Positions 9,714 to 19,876 of a DNA stretch of 64,000 nt are shown one piece after another (position 1 is the first letter of the stretch; every line of letters begins with the position of its first letter). Under the pieces are notes generated by a model. It did no database searches. It was not told the DNA's origin and was given only the letters and a program-made list of their open reading frames with translations. The position numbers were made by a program, and so were the translations under genes. Origin of the DNA: Lachnospiraceae bacterium. Lineage in GTDB: Bacteria > Bacillota > Clostridia > Lachnospirales > Lachnospiraceae. Location: positions 1 to 64,000 of the forward strand of contig JAFUXG010000006.1 of assembly GCA_017470935.1 (NCBI GenBank). The letters run 5' to 3'.

Positions 9714-10448
9714 ATGAATAATACATCAGAACAGAGAATTGATGAGGATAATTATTATCTGGAATGTGAAAAACCATGGGTATACTGGCTTTTAATATTC
9801 GTTGCCGGATGGTATGGGGCATATACATTTTTGCTAAGGGGCGGAGTGTTCTGTAATGCTCAGACTGCAAATGTTGTTCTTCTTGCAATGGCTATCGGAG
9901 AAAAGCAGTGGTCAAGGGCAGCGTACCTTATTATTCCTATTACGGCATATTTTGCCGGAGCATTCTTTTCAGAATACCTTGGTAAAAGTGTTAAGAAGTT
10001 TCATTTGCTCAGGTGGGATACAATACTTGTGGTAATAGAGGTACTTGTAATTATTGCGCTTGGTATGTTACCCGAAAGCGCCCCGGATCAGATCTGTCAG
10101 ATTGCTTTGAATTTCATATGCTCAATGCAGTTCAATACTTTCCGGCAGGTAAAAGGTATTCCTGCAGCAACGACCTTTGTTACAAATCATATTCGCCAGG
10201 TGGGATCCTCGGCAGCAAAATATTACAGGCATCATGACAGTCAGTCTGCGGAAAAGATTAAAGTACATGGTCTTTTGATTCTGTTCTTTTTGTCAGGTGG
10301 TATTGCAGGAACAATATGCGGTGAAGTGTTTTCATATCGTTCTATTTGGGGAACAGCCATAGTATTGATTATTATATTTATTCGACTTGCATACGCAGAT
10401 TTGTCATATGAAAGAGAGATGCTTCCTAAAGTTCCCCATGGACATTAG
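9714..10448 (+). CDS. YoaK/DUF1275-family membrane protein inserted in the atp operon
   Basis: A 244-residue polytopic membrane protein with about six helices. The pattern (GWYGAYTFLLRGGVFCNAQTAN near residue 32, CSMQFNTFRQVKGIPAATTFVTNH near 137) matches the DUF1275/YoaK family, whose role is not established. It starts 16 nt after atpG and ends 54 nt before atpD, so it is inside the transcription unit. This gene is not a normal part of atp operons. It may be an insertion that hitch-hikes on expression or a lineage-specific partner. Confidence 0.85.
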   Translation: MNNTSEQRIDEDNYYLECEKPWVYWLLIFVAGWYGAYTFLLRGGVFCNAQTANVVLLAMAIGEKQWSRAAYLIIPITAYFAGAFFSEYLGKSVKKFHLLRWDTILVVIEVLVIIALGMLPESAPDQICQIALNFICSMQFNTFRQVKGIPAATTFVTNHIRQVGSSAAKYYRHHDSQSAEKIKVHGLLILFFLSGGIAGTICGEVFSYRSIWGTAIVLIIIFIRLAYADLSYEREMLPKVPHGH

Positions 10449-10478
10449 GAGAGACGTCATATAAGAATGCTGAATTAA

Positions 10479-11891
<1,413 letters not shown>

Positions 11892-11922
11892 AAGTGCTGT
11901 CTGGTACAAAGAAAGGAAAAGT

Positions 11923-12339
11923 ATGAATACATTTACTTTGAAAATAATAGCCTGCGACCGTGTCTTTTATGAGGGTGAGTGCGAGATGCTTGTATTTACC
12001 GGAGCAGACGGCAAGATGGGTATCATGGCCAATCATGAGAGCATGACCACTGCTGTTGAGATTGGAGAGATGCGTTTCAGGACACCGGATGGCAAGGAGC
12101 ATGTTGCTATAACTTCAGATGGTATGCTGAAATGCGACCACAACCAGGTGGATGTGCTGGTGTATTCTGCGGAACGTCCTGAGGAGATTGATGCCTTTCG
12201 TGCTAAGGAGGCAAAGGAAAGGGCTATGGAGCAGCTGGCACAAAAGCAAAGTATTATGGAGTATCACATTTCAAGGGCTTCCCTTGCAAGAGCCATGGCA
12301 CGGCTTTCCGGCAGAGACAAATATATGGGCGGTAGTTGA
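11923..12339 (+). CDS. atpC: F1Fo ATP synthase subunit epsilon
   Basis: A 138-residue epsilon subunit with the N-terminal beta sandwich (LKIIACDRVFYEGECEML, ADGKMGIMANHESM) and the C-terminal helical hairpin rich in Arg/Ala. It couples the rotor to the c-ring and can inhibit ATP hydrolysis. The ATG at 11923 follows GAAAGGAAAA. The 20 extra in-frame residues upstream overlap atpD and are not family-like. Confidence 0.94.
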   Translation: MNTFTLKIIACDRVFYEGECEMLVFTGADGKMGIMANHESMTTAVEIGEMRFRTPDGKEHVAITSDGMLKCDHNQVDVLVYSAERPEEIDAFRAKEAKERAMEQLAQKQSIMEYHISRASLARAMARLSGRDKYMGGS

Positions 12340-12343
12340 AATA

Positions 12344-13534
12344 ATGAATAATGTAATCGCAAAGAAAGTAATACTTTATATAATTGGCCTTGTTGTTATG
12401 GCAGCTCTCGTTCTGTTTATCAAAAAGGGTGTGACAGATATGCTGTCCCAGATGCCTGAAAAGAGCAAGGAGGAAGCGTCAGAGACCACAGAGCTTGCAG
12501 AAGCTGACACTGAGGCTGACACGGAGATAACAACAGAGGCTACGACTGAAGCCACCACAGAGGCTGCCACAGAGATCACAACAGAGGAGATGACTGAGGA
12601 GCCAAGAAAGGAGCTTACAGTAGCTGATGATACGAAAAATCCTTTCTTTCTAAGCCTTCCCAAGAGCATGGAGATATTGAAGGGTTCATCATTTTATCTG
12701 GTTGACTACGTAAGCTATATAGATGATGTTGACAGAGCACCTGAGCTTACGGTTGACGGCGAGGTCAATACATCAGAGACAGGGACATATGAGCTTAAGC
12801 TTACGTTAACTGATGATGCGGGCCATACTACAAATGGAAACATGACAGTCAATGTTGTGGATGCATATAGCGGCGGAGGAGAGGCTTCCAAGGAGAAGGA
12901 GGATTTTGAAACCTTCAAATCCATATATAAAAATGATGGTACATCCCTCGGTATTGATGTTTCAAGATGGCAGGAGGATGTGGATTATACTAAGGTCAAG
13001 GAGGCAGGCTGCGATTTTGTCATTATAAGAATCGGAGGCTTTGATGACGGCAGCCAGTATACAGACAGATATTTTAAGGATAATATAGAAAAGGCCAAAG
13101 CTGCAGGACTTAAGGTTGGCATTTACTGGCATGCTGAGGAGAACAGTCCGGAGCAGGTAAAGGAAAATGTAGACTATCTTATGAATGTCTTGGGAGGAGA
13201 ATCACTTGATTTTCCAATAGCCTATGACTGGGAGGATTTTTCACATTTCCCCAAATATGCCATGAATATATACGATATTAATTATTGCTTTGAAACCTTT
13301 TATAATGCGGTTCATGCATATGGATATGATGCTTGTCTTTATAGCAGCAAAAACTTTCTTGAAAATGTATGGACTAACGAAAAGGGACATTATGTGTGGC
13401 TTGCCAATTATGTATCCTCCACCTCATATTCGGGACAGTATTACATGTGGCAGCAGGCGAATACGGGAAGCATTCCCGGTGTTAACGGAGATGTGGATCT
13501 GAATGTGCTGTACCTTGACAGATTTTCGGAGTGA
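12344..13534 (+). CDS. Membrane-anchored GH25 lysozyme with Thr/Glu-rich linker and Ig-like domain
   Basis: About 396 residues. An N-terminal membrane helix (about 7-27) is followed by an extended linker of TTEA-type repeats (about 45-85) and a bacterial Ig-like module (about 100-170). A GH25 muramidase domain begins at GIDVSRWQ near residue 201. Catalytic acidic residues are visible in GIDVS and YDWED (near 294), so it should cleave peptidoglycan outside the cell. The start ATG 12344 lies 5 nt after the atpC stop, so it probably reads through from the atp operon despite its unrelated function. A strong terminator follows at 13624. Confidence 0.9.
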   Translation: MNNVIAKKVILYIIGLVVMAALVLFIKKGVTDMLSQMPEKSKEEASETTELAEADTEADTEITTEATTEATTEAATEITTEEMTEEPRKELTVADDTKNPFFLSLPKSMEILKGSSFYLVDYVSYIDDVDRAPELTVDGEVNTSETGTYELKLTLTDDAGHTTNGNMTVNVVDAYSGGGEASKEKEDFETFKSIYKNDGTSLGIDVSRWQEDVDYTKVKEAGCDFVIIRIGGFDDGSQYTDRYFKDNIEKAKAAGLKVGIYWHAEENSPEQVKENVDYLMNVLGGESLDFPIAYDWEDFSHFPKYAMNIYDINYCFETFYNAVHAYGYDACLYSSKNFLENVWTNEKGHYVWLANYVSSTSYSGQYYMWQQANTGSIPGVNGDVDLNVLYLDRFSE

Positions 13535-13623
13535 CAAAGTCTATGAAGCTTTGTGCTAAAAAAAGTATATTATGTGATAGTGATTAACTAAATGATTGTT
13601 TATTAAATAAAATAGTGATATAA

Positions 13624-13665
13624 AGAAAAAGGTGTAAAGAATGGTTGTTCTTTACACCTTTTTCT
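13624..13665. terminator. Perfect 18-bp bidirectional terminator hairpin
   Basis: A perfect 18-bp inverted repeat (left arm 13624-13641, right arm 13648-13665) with a 6-nt loop. The stem is flanked by A-rich sequence on the left and T-rich on the right, so it can terminate both strands. It separates the GH25 gene (+) from the convergent lipoprotein gene (-). Confidence 0.9.
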
Positions 13666-13725
13666 TATTAAAGACTGTAAAGCCTAATGATCATATAAGG
13701 CTCGCAGTCCATTTCCACAGTTTTA

Positions 13726-14310
13726 TCAGTTATAAGCTCTGTTAACATTTCTTGTTACAGATCCGTTCCTTGAGCTTACCTGTGTTGAAGTTACAGGATA
13801 TTCAGTAATGTCGCCGGAATTACTCTTTTGATAAATTCTTCCTGAGGTTGCATCCACAAAGAACTCTCCAAAGCTTTCACCTGCTGAATTCTTGCTTGTA
13901 TCATATAGATAGAAATGATATCCCTTAGAGCCCTCCTGATAGTCATTAAGCTTTTTGTCCTCATTTCTAAGCTCAAATTTGGCGTCAGAATGGTATGCAC
14001 CCATAGTATCAAGGAAGTAATCATGGGCGTCATTGTAGTTGTCAAAGCCGCCGCTTCCCAAAAGATCATCTGTTGCATTTCCAATTCCCTCGGCAACATC
14101 CTTAGCTCCGTCTACAACATCCTCTGCTGCATCGGAGACTCCGTCAGCTACCTCATTTGCAGCATTATTAACGTTATCAGACATATCGTTTTTATCAGTA
14201 TTATTGTTACCGCTTGTAGATTTTGCGGCATTAGTTCCACATCCTGTAAGTGAAAATGCGAAAAATGCACATACCAGCGACAGGCAGACATATTGTTTGA
14301 ATTTTTTCAT
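13726..14310 (-). CDS. Secreted lipoprotein, function unknown
   Basis: About 194 residues with an N-terminal signal and lipobox LTGC. An Ala/Asp/Val-rich amphipathic region follows (repeated NA-x-EVADGVSDAAEDVVDG-like segments), reminiscent of coiled surface spacers. The C-terminal globular part has aromatic residues and no motif I recognise. The start is ATG at 14310, behind GAAAGGAG; eight upstream in-frame residues were dropped. It is probably anchored on the outer face of the membrane. Confidence 0.82.
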   Translation of the reverse strand: MKKFKQYVCLSLVCAFFAFSLTGCGTNAAKSTSGNNNTDKNDMSDNVNNAANEVADGVSDAAEDVVDGAKDVAEGIGNATDDLLGSGGFDNYNDAHDYFLDTMGAYHSDAKFELRNEDKKLNDYQEGSKGYHFYLYDTSKNSAGESFGEFFVDATSGRIYQKSNSGDITEYPVTSTQVSSRNGSVTRNVNRAYN

Positions 14311-14388
14311 TGCAGTTCTCCTTTCTACATACAATTATGTGATTAGTATGCGATTAAGAGAACATTTATATTCATAGATTTCAAAAAA

Positions 14389-15168
14389 TTAATTATGAAA
14401 TTGCTTTCCTGTGTGGTCCAGATAATAATCCGTCGTATATATTAATTCAGAAAGAGGTATAAAATGATACCCCATAGTCTCGAGGTTGGTTAACATAACA
14501 TCAAGTGCATCCTTCGTGTATTGTGAGCCGTTATGGAGAAGAATAATGCTTCCGTTTTCCAAATGCTTATTCTCACACACCTGCTTTATAATGGCATCCA
14601 CCCCATAATCCTTCCAGTCCAGACTGTCAACTGACTGGTTGATGGCAGAGTATCCCATCATATGAGCCACATCAATGGTGGTGTCGCTCCAGTCACTGTA
14701 GGGTGCCCTGAATAAGGTCATATCCTTTCCTGTAATCTCATATACACAGTTGTGGCAACCCTGAATTTCTGCTGCCATTTCCTCCTTTGACAGATCAGGC
14801 ATGTGCTTGTGGTGGTCTCCGTGGTTGCCAATCTCATGACCCTTGTCATCTATTGCTTTAACGGCATCAGGATTTTTTCTCGCCCAGTCACCTGTGACAA
14901 AAAATACTGCTTTGGCATTGTGTTTATCAAGGATATTCAGTATATCATTTAAATCCTCTGTTCCCCATGCGCTGTCAAAGGTAAGAGCAAGCACAGGCTG
15001 GTCCGTGTCAACGCAGTATATAGGCAGTTCACTTGCCGTGGTTTTAGAGACAGTCATTGTGCCTGTGGTATTAGGCATATGACGAAGACCATATAAAAAG
15101 ACAAGCAATAGAAGAAACAGGGTTATATATTTCATGTACTGGTCGGAAAAGGAAGGAGATTCGGACAT
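14389..15168 (-). CDS. Membrane-anchored polysaccharide deacetylase (NodB domain)
   Basis: A 259-residue protein with one N-terminal helix and a NodB-type catalytic domain. The motifs are TFDSAWGTED (general base and metal Asp), NHGDHHKHMPDL (metal histidines), FRAPYSDW and the C-terminal ILLHNG. The second aspartate of the classic TFDD motif is Ser, as in some spore/peptidoglycan deacetylases, so activity is still plausible. The likely substrate is an extracellular N-acetylated glycan such as peptidoglycan; this is inference from the family. It lies 78 bp upstream of the lipoprotein gene on the same strand. Confidence 0.9.
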   Translation of the reverse strand: MSESPSFSDQYMKYITLFLLLLVFLYGLRHMPNTTGTMTVSKTTASELPIYCVDTDQPVLALTFDSAWGTEDLNDILNILDKHNAKAVFFVTGDWARKNPDAVKAIDDKGHEIGNHGDHHKHMPDLSKEEMAAEIQGCHNCVYEITGKDMTLFRAPYSDWSDTTIDVAHMMGYSAINQSVDSLDWKDYGVDAIIKQVCENKHLENGSIILLHNGSQYTKDALDVMLTNLETMGYHFIPLSELIYTTDYYLDHTGKQFHN

Positions 15169-15327
15169 AGTGTCACCATATAAGCTGTTTATATAAATGT
15201 ATGATGCTTATTATAGTAATATGACCTGTTGTGGCAAAATCTATGCTGCTAATTTGTATTCATTTTGTAACTGTTCAGGCGGCATTTATCATTCACTGCG
15301 AGATGCGTACGAAAACATATATTTTGT

Positions 15328-15374
15328 GATGCGACAGGCGTACTGGAATGTGCTTAGCACCACGCCTGTCGCGT
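15328..15374. repeat. Long GC-rich hairpin in a gene-free stretch
   Basis: In the 383-bp gene-free stretch 15169-15551, arms at 15331-15341 and 15362-15372 are an 11-bp perfect inverted repeat (GCGACAGGCGT and its complement). A G-T and an A-T pair extend the stem outward, and a GTGC/GCAC stem lies in the loop. No T-run follows, so it is not a simple terminator. It could be a dispersed palindromic repeat or a small structured RNA. Confidence 0.6.
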
Positions 15375-15448
15375 GTCTATGAAGCGTAGCTGAATAGATA
15401 ATTGATTTTTTTAATGCAGTATTTGTAAGGGTGTGGTAAAATAGTAGA

Positions 15449-15481
15449 TGATCATCGATGATCAAAAAGGCTTGATCATCG
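15449..15481. promoter_or_regulatory. Overlapping palindrome and hairpin, operator-like
   Basis: TGATCATCGATGATCA at 15449-15464 is a perfect 16-bp palindrome. Its right half (15456-15465) also forms a perfect 10-bp hairpin with 15472-15481, across a 6-nt loop. It lies about 70-100 bp upstream of the next + strand gene. The two structures are mutually exclusive as RNA. A DNA-binding site or a leader structure is possible, but no regulator is identified. Confidence 0.5.
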
Positions 15482-15551
15482 GGATTATAAGGTCTAAGTC
15501 AGTAAATGACAAAGAAACGATATAGCAGAATATGTGAGGTGGCGTTAAGAG

Positions 15552-16655
15552 ATGGGCAGAGTCTGGAATGCACTGAAATATGGAGACAGCGAGACTAGAA
15601 GGTGTATCGGAAGCGTGATACTTTTTGTTGTCATTGCGATCATACTGATCGTTGTTGCCGGTCTTACAGGAAAGATTGGCATATTTTTGATAGGTATGAT
15701 CTCAGGAGTTGTTGCACTTATCATTTCCCAGACCTTCACGCTGGTGGATGACGACTTTGTGGCAGAGGTCGGCAAGGATGGACAGAAGGATACAGTTTCA
15801 ACAGTTTCAGTTAAAAGAAATGGTGTGGTAAGCAGCTCAAAGCATGAGGATACGTCAAAGAAAAAGGACGATGAGGCTTCGGAGCAGGAAAAGGATAGTG
15901 AGGCTGCTGGCGATGATATAAATGAGGATAAGGGAAATGAGCACACTGATAAGGATAGATTTGCCCACTACAACCAGCAGATGCTGAAAAAGGTCAAGAA
16001 GAAATACAAGGTCAAGAAGGATCACAGACCAATTATGATCGACAGATCTGAAACATATAAGATCCGCGAATGCCCAGCATTTATATGGAGAGTGCATAAT
16101 AAGGTATTCCTCCTTCTCCTGGAGAAGGAGCCGAGAAAGCTCTGCATATCAAGGGATATGATACATAACGTGGGCTACCGTCCGGGTGTGAAGGTGGACA
16201 GGACGAAGGAGTATATGGCTTTTCACAACGAGAACCTGATAACAAGCGTGTTCTCGGAGTATCTTCCAGATTATTCAGCCTCAAAGGTGAAAAACGATCC
16301 CTTTAAGTTGAAGAATCTCTATACCATATACCCTGACATATATATTACCAACAGAAGCATCTCCCAGGTCATGGATCTTTTGTATATCAACTTTATGCCT
16401 GAGGATAAGATAACCAAATCTGATAAGCTGAACGGCTTTTTTAAGAGAATCTATGCTGCCAATATTTTATATAAGGACAGGGTCTACAGTATTAATGAAT
16501 ATAAGGACGCTGTCGAAAAGGTGTTAGGTGAGATGGCTTATGCGGAGATGCCACAGCGTGAGTATGATGAAACCTTGAATAATCTTGTGAAGGGACATCT
16601 TATATCCCAGGAGTATGCGGATTACTATGAAGAGCATAGAATGAGCAAGGGTTGA
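15552..16655 (+). CDS. Conserved-looking two-helix membrane protein with large cytoplasmic domain
   Basis: A 367-residue protein with two membrane helices (about 19-38 and 42-62), then a highly charged, Lys/Asp/Glu-rich disordered segment (about 90-140). A globular C-terminal domain of about 220 residues follows, with many Tyr, Lys and hydrophobic positions. I recognise no catalytic motif or family. GAGGTGG precedes the ATG. It is flanked by the palindromic region upstream and a convergent pdxK-like gene downstream. Confidence 0.8.
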   Translation: MGRVWNALKYGDSETRRCIGSVILFVVIAIILIVVAGLTGKIGIFLIGMISGVVALIISQTFTLVDDDFVAEVGKDGQKDTVSTVSVKRNGVVSSSKHEDTSKKKDDEASEQEKDSEAAGDDINEDKGNEHTDKDRFAHYNQQMLKKVKKKYKVKKDHRPIMIDRSETYKIRECPAFIWRVHNKVFLLLLEKEPRKLCISRDMIHNVGYRPGVKVDRTKEYMAFHNENLITSVFSEYLPDYSASKVKNDPFKLKNLYTIYPDIYITNRSISQVMDLLYINFMPEDKITKSDKLNGFFKRIYAANILYKDRVYSINEYKDAVEKVLGEMAYAEMPQREYDETLNNLVKGHLISQEYADYYEEHRMSKG

Positions 16656-16741
16656 TTCGATATGAGTGTTGCATATCAAGAGTAGATGTTAATAGGCAGC
16701 CAAGCGTAATTGTTGTAGAGTATGTGGTAATTTGACTGCAG

Positions 16742-17560
16742 TTAATTTTGATGGAGCAGGTACAGATACTCCTCAAAGCACACACCGTCATTAATAGGAA
16801 TATTATGCTCTGATGATCTCTCAAGGCATGTGCATATAAAGTGCATTGCCTTATGAACAGATTCAGAAAGACTCATTTCCTTAATGCTGCCACCGGCGAT
16901 TATTGAAGCGAATACATCACCTGTCCCTGGTCTCAGGGGCAGTATTTTTTTGTCATATATAATCTCAAGGGTATCATTTTCCTTTAAATATATTGCATTT
17001 CCAAGCATGCTGCCATTTTCAAGGCCGGTAACCACAATGTCTCCTGCACCATATGCTGCTAACTCCATACACATGTCCTTGACCTCATTCTCAGTGATAT
17101 CTTTGTGATATTTTCTTTTCGTAAGAATACACAGTTCCGTCAGGTTAGGTGTTGCAATGGTGGAGTGGTTTACAAGCTCCCTCATCCCATCACAAAGCTC
17201 CTCTGTATACGAATCGTATATTATTCCGTGATCCCCCATAACAGGATCTACTATTATCTTAGAAAACGAGAAATCCTCTATCATTTTCTTGATAATGGCA
17301 ATCTGCTTTTCAGAGCCAAGAAAACCTGTGTATAGACCGTCAAATGCAAAGTCCAAGATCTTCCATTTATTAAGATAATCCTCCATGTACGGAGTGAAAT
17401 CCAATAGAGAATACTCCGGATATTCTGTCTGATTTGACAGAATGGCTGTGGGTACCACTCCGCAGGATATTCCCATAGCGGAAATGATCGGAAGTGATAC
17501 AGTTAGTGAGCAGCGGCCGAAGCCTGATAAGTCGTTGACGATTGCGATTGAAGGTTGCAT
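16742..17560 (-). CDS. Pyridoxamine/pyridoxal kinase (PfkB superfamily)
   Basis: 272 residues from the ATG at 17560, which has AGAGGA upstream. Phosphorylates pyridoxamine/pyridoxal in the B6 salvage pathway. The N-terminus IVNDLSGFGRCS, the middle VDPVMGDHG and the C-terminal GTGDVFAS, with its catalytic Asp and anion hole, are characteristic of the PdxK/PdxY group. It could also take hydroxymethylpyrimidine, but the DLSGFGRC start favours pyridoxamine kinase. Confidence 0.88.
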   Translation of the reverse strand: MQPSIAIVNDLSGFGRCSLTVSLPIISAMGISCGVVPTAILSNQTEYPEYSLLDFTPYMEDYLNKWKILDFAFDGLYTGFLGSEKQIAIIKKMIEDFSFSKIIVDPVMGDHGIIYDSYTEELCDGMRELVNHSTIATPNLTELCILTKRKYHKDITENEVKDMCMELAAYGAGDIVVTGLENGSMLGNAIYLKENDTLEIIYDKKILPLRPGTGDVFASIIAGGSIKEMSLSESVHKAMHFICTCLERSSEHNIPINDGVCFEEYLYLLHQN

Positions 17561-17755
17561 AGTTTTCCTCTTTTCTGTGTGAACTAAACAGTAATTAATC
17601 ATATAGTAAGCAGGCAGAAAATGCAAGAGGCAATGAGTAGTCTTTTTGTGAATTTATTTCGTGACACATTTTCCTTGTGGTTAGATATGATATTTGATAC
17701 AATCGACTTAACGAGTCGGCATACACTTTGGGTTTAGTAAAGGATGGTGCAGCAA

Positions 17756-19801
17756 ATGAAGATTGGATATGGCACGAAAAAATGTATATACAAAGCTTTG
17801 GTCCTGCTTGGGGCAATCTGTGCAGTAAGTTTGTTTTCTTCTTCAGTTATGGCGGCAGATGAAGAGATAGATCCGCCTACGGTTACATTATATGACCTGA
17901 TACCGGTGTACTATGATGTTGGAGGAAGTAGTTTAAGTGTTGCAGATTTGAGGCATCCTCTCGTAAGCGGAACAACTGGAGGTAAAAATTATGTGGCAAG
18001 TGCAGATCCTGATGCCGGAATAAGCTGGGATCCTGCCGCCGCAACCCTTACTCTTGAGAATTATAATGGTGGTCCGGTATATCTGGCAGATTGGGTAGAT
18101 GATATTAAGCATGATGCCATGTTATCTGTAAAGATTAAGATAATAGGGGACAATGTTATAAGTGATTCAAATGTATGGAATTTATTTTTGGTAAAATACC
18201 TTGATGTAACATTTGAGGGGGACGGCAGGCTTACTTTTGTTAAGAAAGCCGGTGACAGTGATAAAAGATTGATGTGGGTAGAAGGCAATTTGACTATAGA
18301 TGGTCCTGAAATAAACATTACATCCACAGGAGAGACACTAGAGATTTGTACTTGTAATATTGAAACATATAAAAATGGTAAAAAGAAAACTACTTACGAT
18401 ATAGGGGGAAACTTTACATTAAAGTCAGGAACATTTTTCTTTGAAAGAAAAATATCGATCAACGCTATAACTAATCTTATTAGAGCCTCCGGTGATATTA
18501 ATTTGTATGGTGGAGATATGTTGTTGACAAACAAGAGAATAGTTGCAAAAAAGGTTATTGATGCAACAAAGGGTGGACTTATTGTGGCTGCCGGAGATAT
18601 TAATGTGACAGAAACAAGAGTTATAACCTATTTTGATGAAGATATGAGAGCTATACAGCTTTTTGGCGAACATTATGCCCCTTTAAATACAGAAAAAACT
18701 TCTGACATTCCGGTTTTTTCGGAAAGTGTTTCCGTTTACGAGCTTACCAGTACTGACATAACTGATTATGAATCTAAGTTTACTCTTGATCCGGCGTTTT
18801 CTGAATATGACGGAAAAGAGATAAAACCAAAGGTCGTGATCGATGAGCTTAAGGAGGGTGTGCACTATTCGTATGAATATGCGGGTGATCTGATAAATGC
18901 AGGCGAAGCTTCGGTAATTGTAACCGGTATAGGTTCATTTACAGGAGAGCTTGAGCTTAGCTATGTGATCAGTCCCCGCAATGTAGCTGAACTTGATATA
19001 GTGCTGGAGACAGAGCAGTATATCTATGATGGAAAGGCAAAGACACCTGGTGTCACTATTGCAGGGCTTGATAAGGCTACGGATTATGAGGTGAGCTATG
19101 AAAACAACATAGATGCCGGTTCAGATGCCGCAGTGATCGTAACAGGTAAAGGAAACTATACAGGAACTGTTCGGAAAAAATTTATAATAGTTGATCCGAC
19201 AAAGGCTTCAGGCAGTGATAATGGAAATAATGCTTCATCCAGCGAAGGGAATGGCAGCTCTTCCAAGACGTCAGGGGCAGACTTAGACGAGTCAGATATG
19301 AGCCCTGAGGGAGGAATAACCGTTGACGGAATCCCATATGGTCCTGCAAAGGGAAGGATCATAAAGAATAAGACATACAAATTCAAGATAACTGCAAGAG
19401 CTAAGGGTACGGAGGCAGGAACAGTAAGCATTTTTGGGTTTGCAAATAATTCTTTGAAAAAAACCGTGAAGAAGGTGACTGTTCCTGAAGGTGTAACAAT
19501 AGGCGGATTTAAGTATAGAGTTATATCCATAGGTTCAGCTGCATTTAAGGGCAGTAAGAAGATAAAAAACGTGGTAATAGGTAAAAATGTTGAGAGTATT
19601 GGAAAGAATGCATTTTCAGGATGTAAAAAGCTTAAAACCATAACGATCAGATCAAGCAGGCTTAAATTTGTAGGGAAGAATGCAATCAAGGGAATTAACA
19701 AAAGGGCTGCCATCAAGGTGCCAAAGAAGAAGCTGGCAGCTTATAAGAAGCTTTTCAAGGCTAAGACAGGATATAAGAAGCCTATGCATTTTAAGAATTA
19801 A
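17756..19801 (+). CDS. Secreted surface protein with MBG/Ig-like repeats and BspA-type leucine-rich C-terminus
   Basis: About 681 residues. A signal peptide ends near SVMAADEE. A beta-rich N-terminal half (residues about 40-320) of unclear family follows. Two related Ig-like repeats (about 342-406 and 418-480) share the pattern YDGK...P.V.I..L...Y...Y....AG.A.VIVTG.G.YTG. After a Ser/Asn linker come BspA-like leucine-rich motifs (IGSAAFKGSKKIKNVVIGKN, AFSGCKKLKTI) and a Lys-rich tail. ATG 17756 is preferred over ATG 17744 because the AAAGGA site abuts the latter. No cell-wall anchor motif is seen. Confidence 0.85.
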   Translation: MKIGYGTKKCIYKALVLLGAICAVSLFSSSVMAADEEIDPPTVTLYDLIPVYYDVGGSSLSVADLRHPLVSGTTGGKNYVASADPDAGISWDPAAATLTLENYNGGPVYLADWVDDIKHDAMLSVKIKIIGDNVISDSNVWNLFLVKYLDVTFEGDGRLTFVKKAGDSDKRLMWVEGNLTIDGPEINITSTGETLEICTCNIETYKNGKKKTTYDIGGNFTLKSGTFFFERKISINAITNLIRASGDINLYGGDMLLTNKRIVAKKVIDATKGGLIVAAGDINVTETRVITYFDEDMRAIQLFGEHYAPLNTEKTSDIPVFSESVSVYELTSTDITDYESKFTLDPAFSEYDGKEIKPKVVIDELKEGVHYSYEYAGDLINAGEASVIVTGIGSFTGELELSYVISPRNVAELDIVLETEQYIYDGKAKTPGVTIAGLDKATDYEVSYENNIDAGSDAAVIVTGKGNYTGTVRKKFIIVDPTKASGSDNGNNASSSEGNGSSSKTSGADLDESDMSPEGGITVDGIPYGPAKGRIIKNKTYKFKITARAKGTEAGTVSIFGFANNSLKKTVKKVTVPEGVTIGGFKYRVISIGSAAFKGSKKIKNVVIGKNVESIGKNAFSGCKKLKTITIRSSRLKFVGKNAIKGINKRAAIKVPKKKLAAYKKLFKAKTGYKKPMHFKN

Positions 19802-19876
19802 TTAAGACTTGTCAGCTTGTATTTGCATAAATGATGCTCTATAATTAGTCATATATTGTGAAGGAGGGACACACTA

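Noticed and set aside
12376..12669. - strand Ser/Val-rich frame opposite the GH25 linker
   Set aside because: Produced by the complement of the TTEA repeat; no start site or function.
13915..14377. Two + strand open frames opposite the lipoprotein gene
   Set aside because: They mirror the repetitive lipoprotein coding sequence and have no RBS; the - strand gene has a signal peptide and lipobox.
15197..15382. 61-codon open frame
   Set aside because: Overlaps the GC-rich hairpin, has no RBS and no family-like composition.
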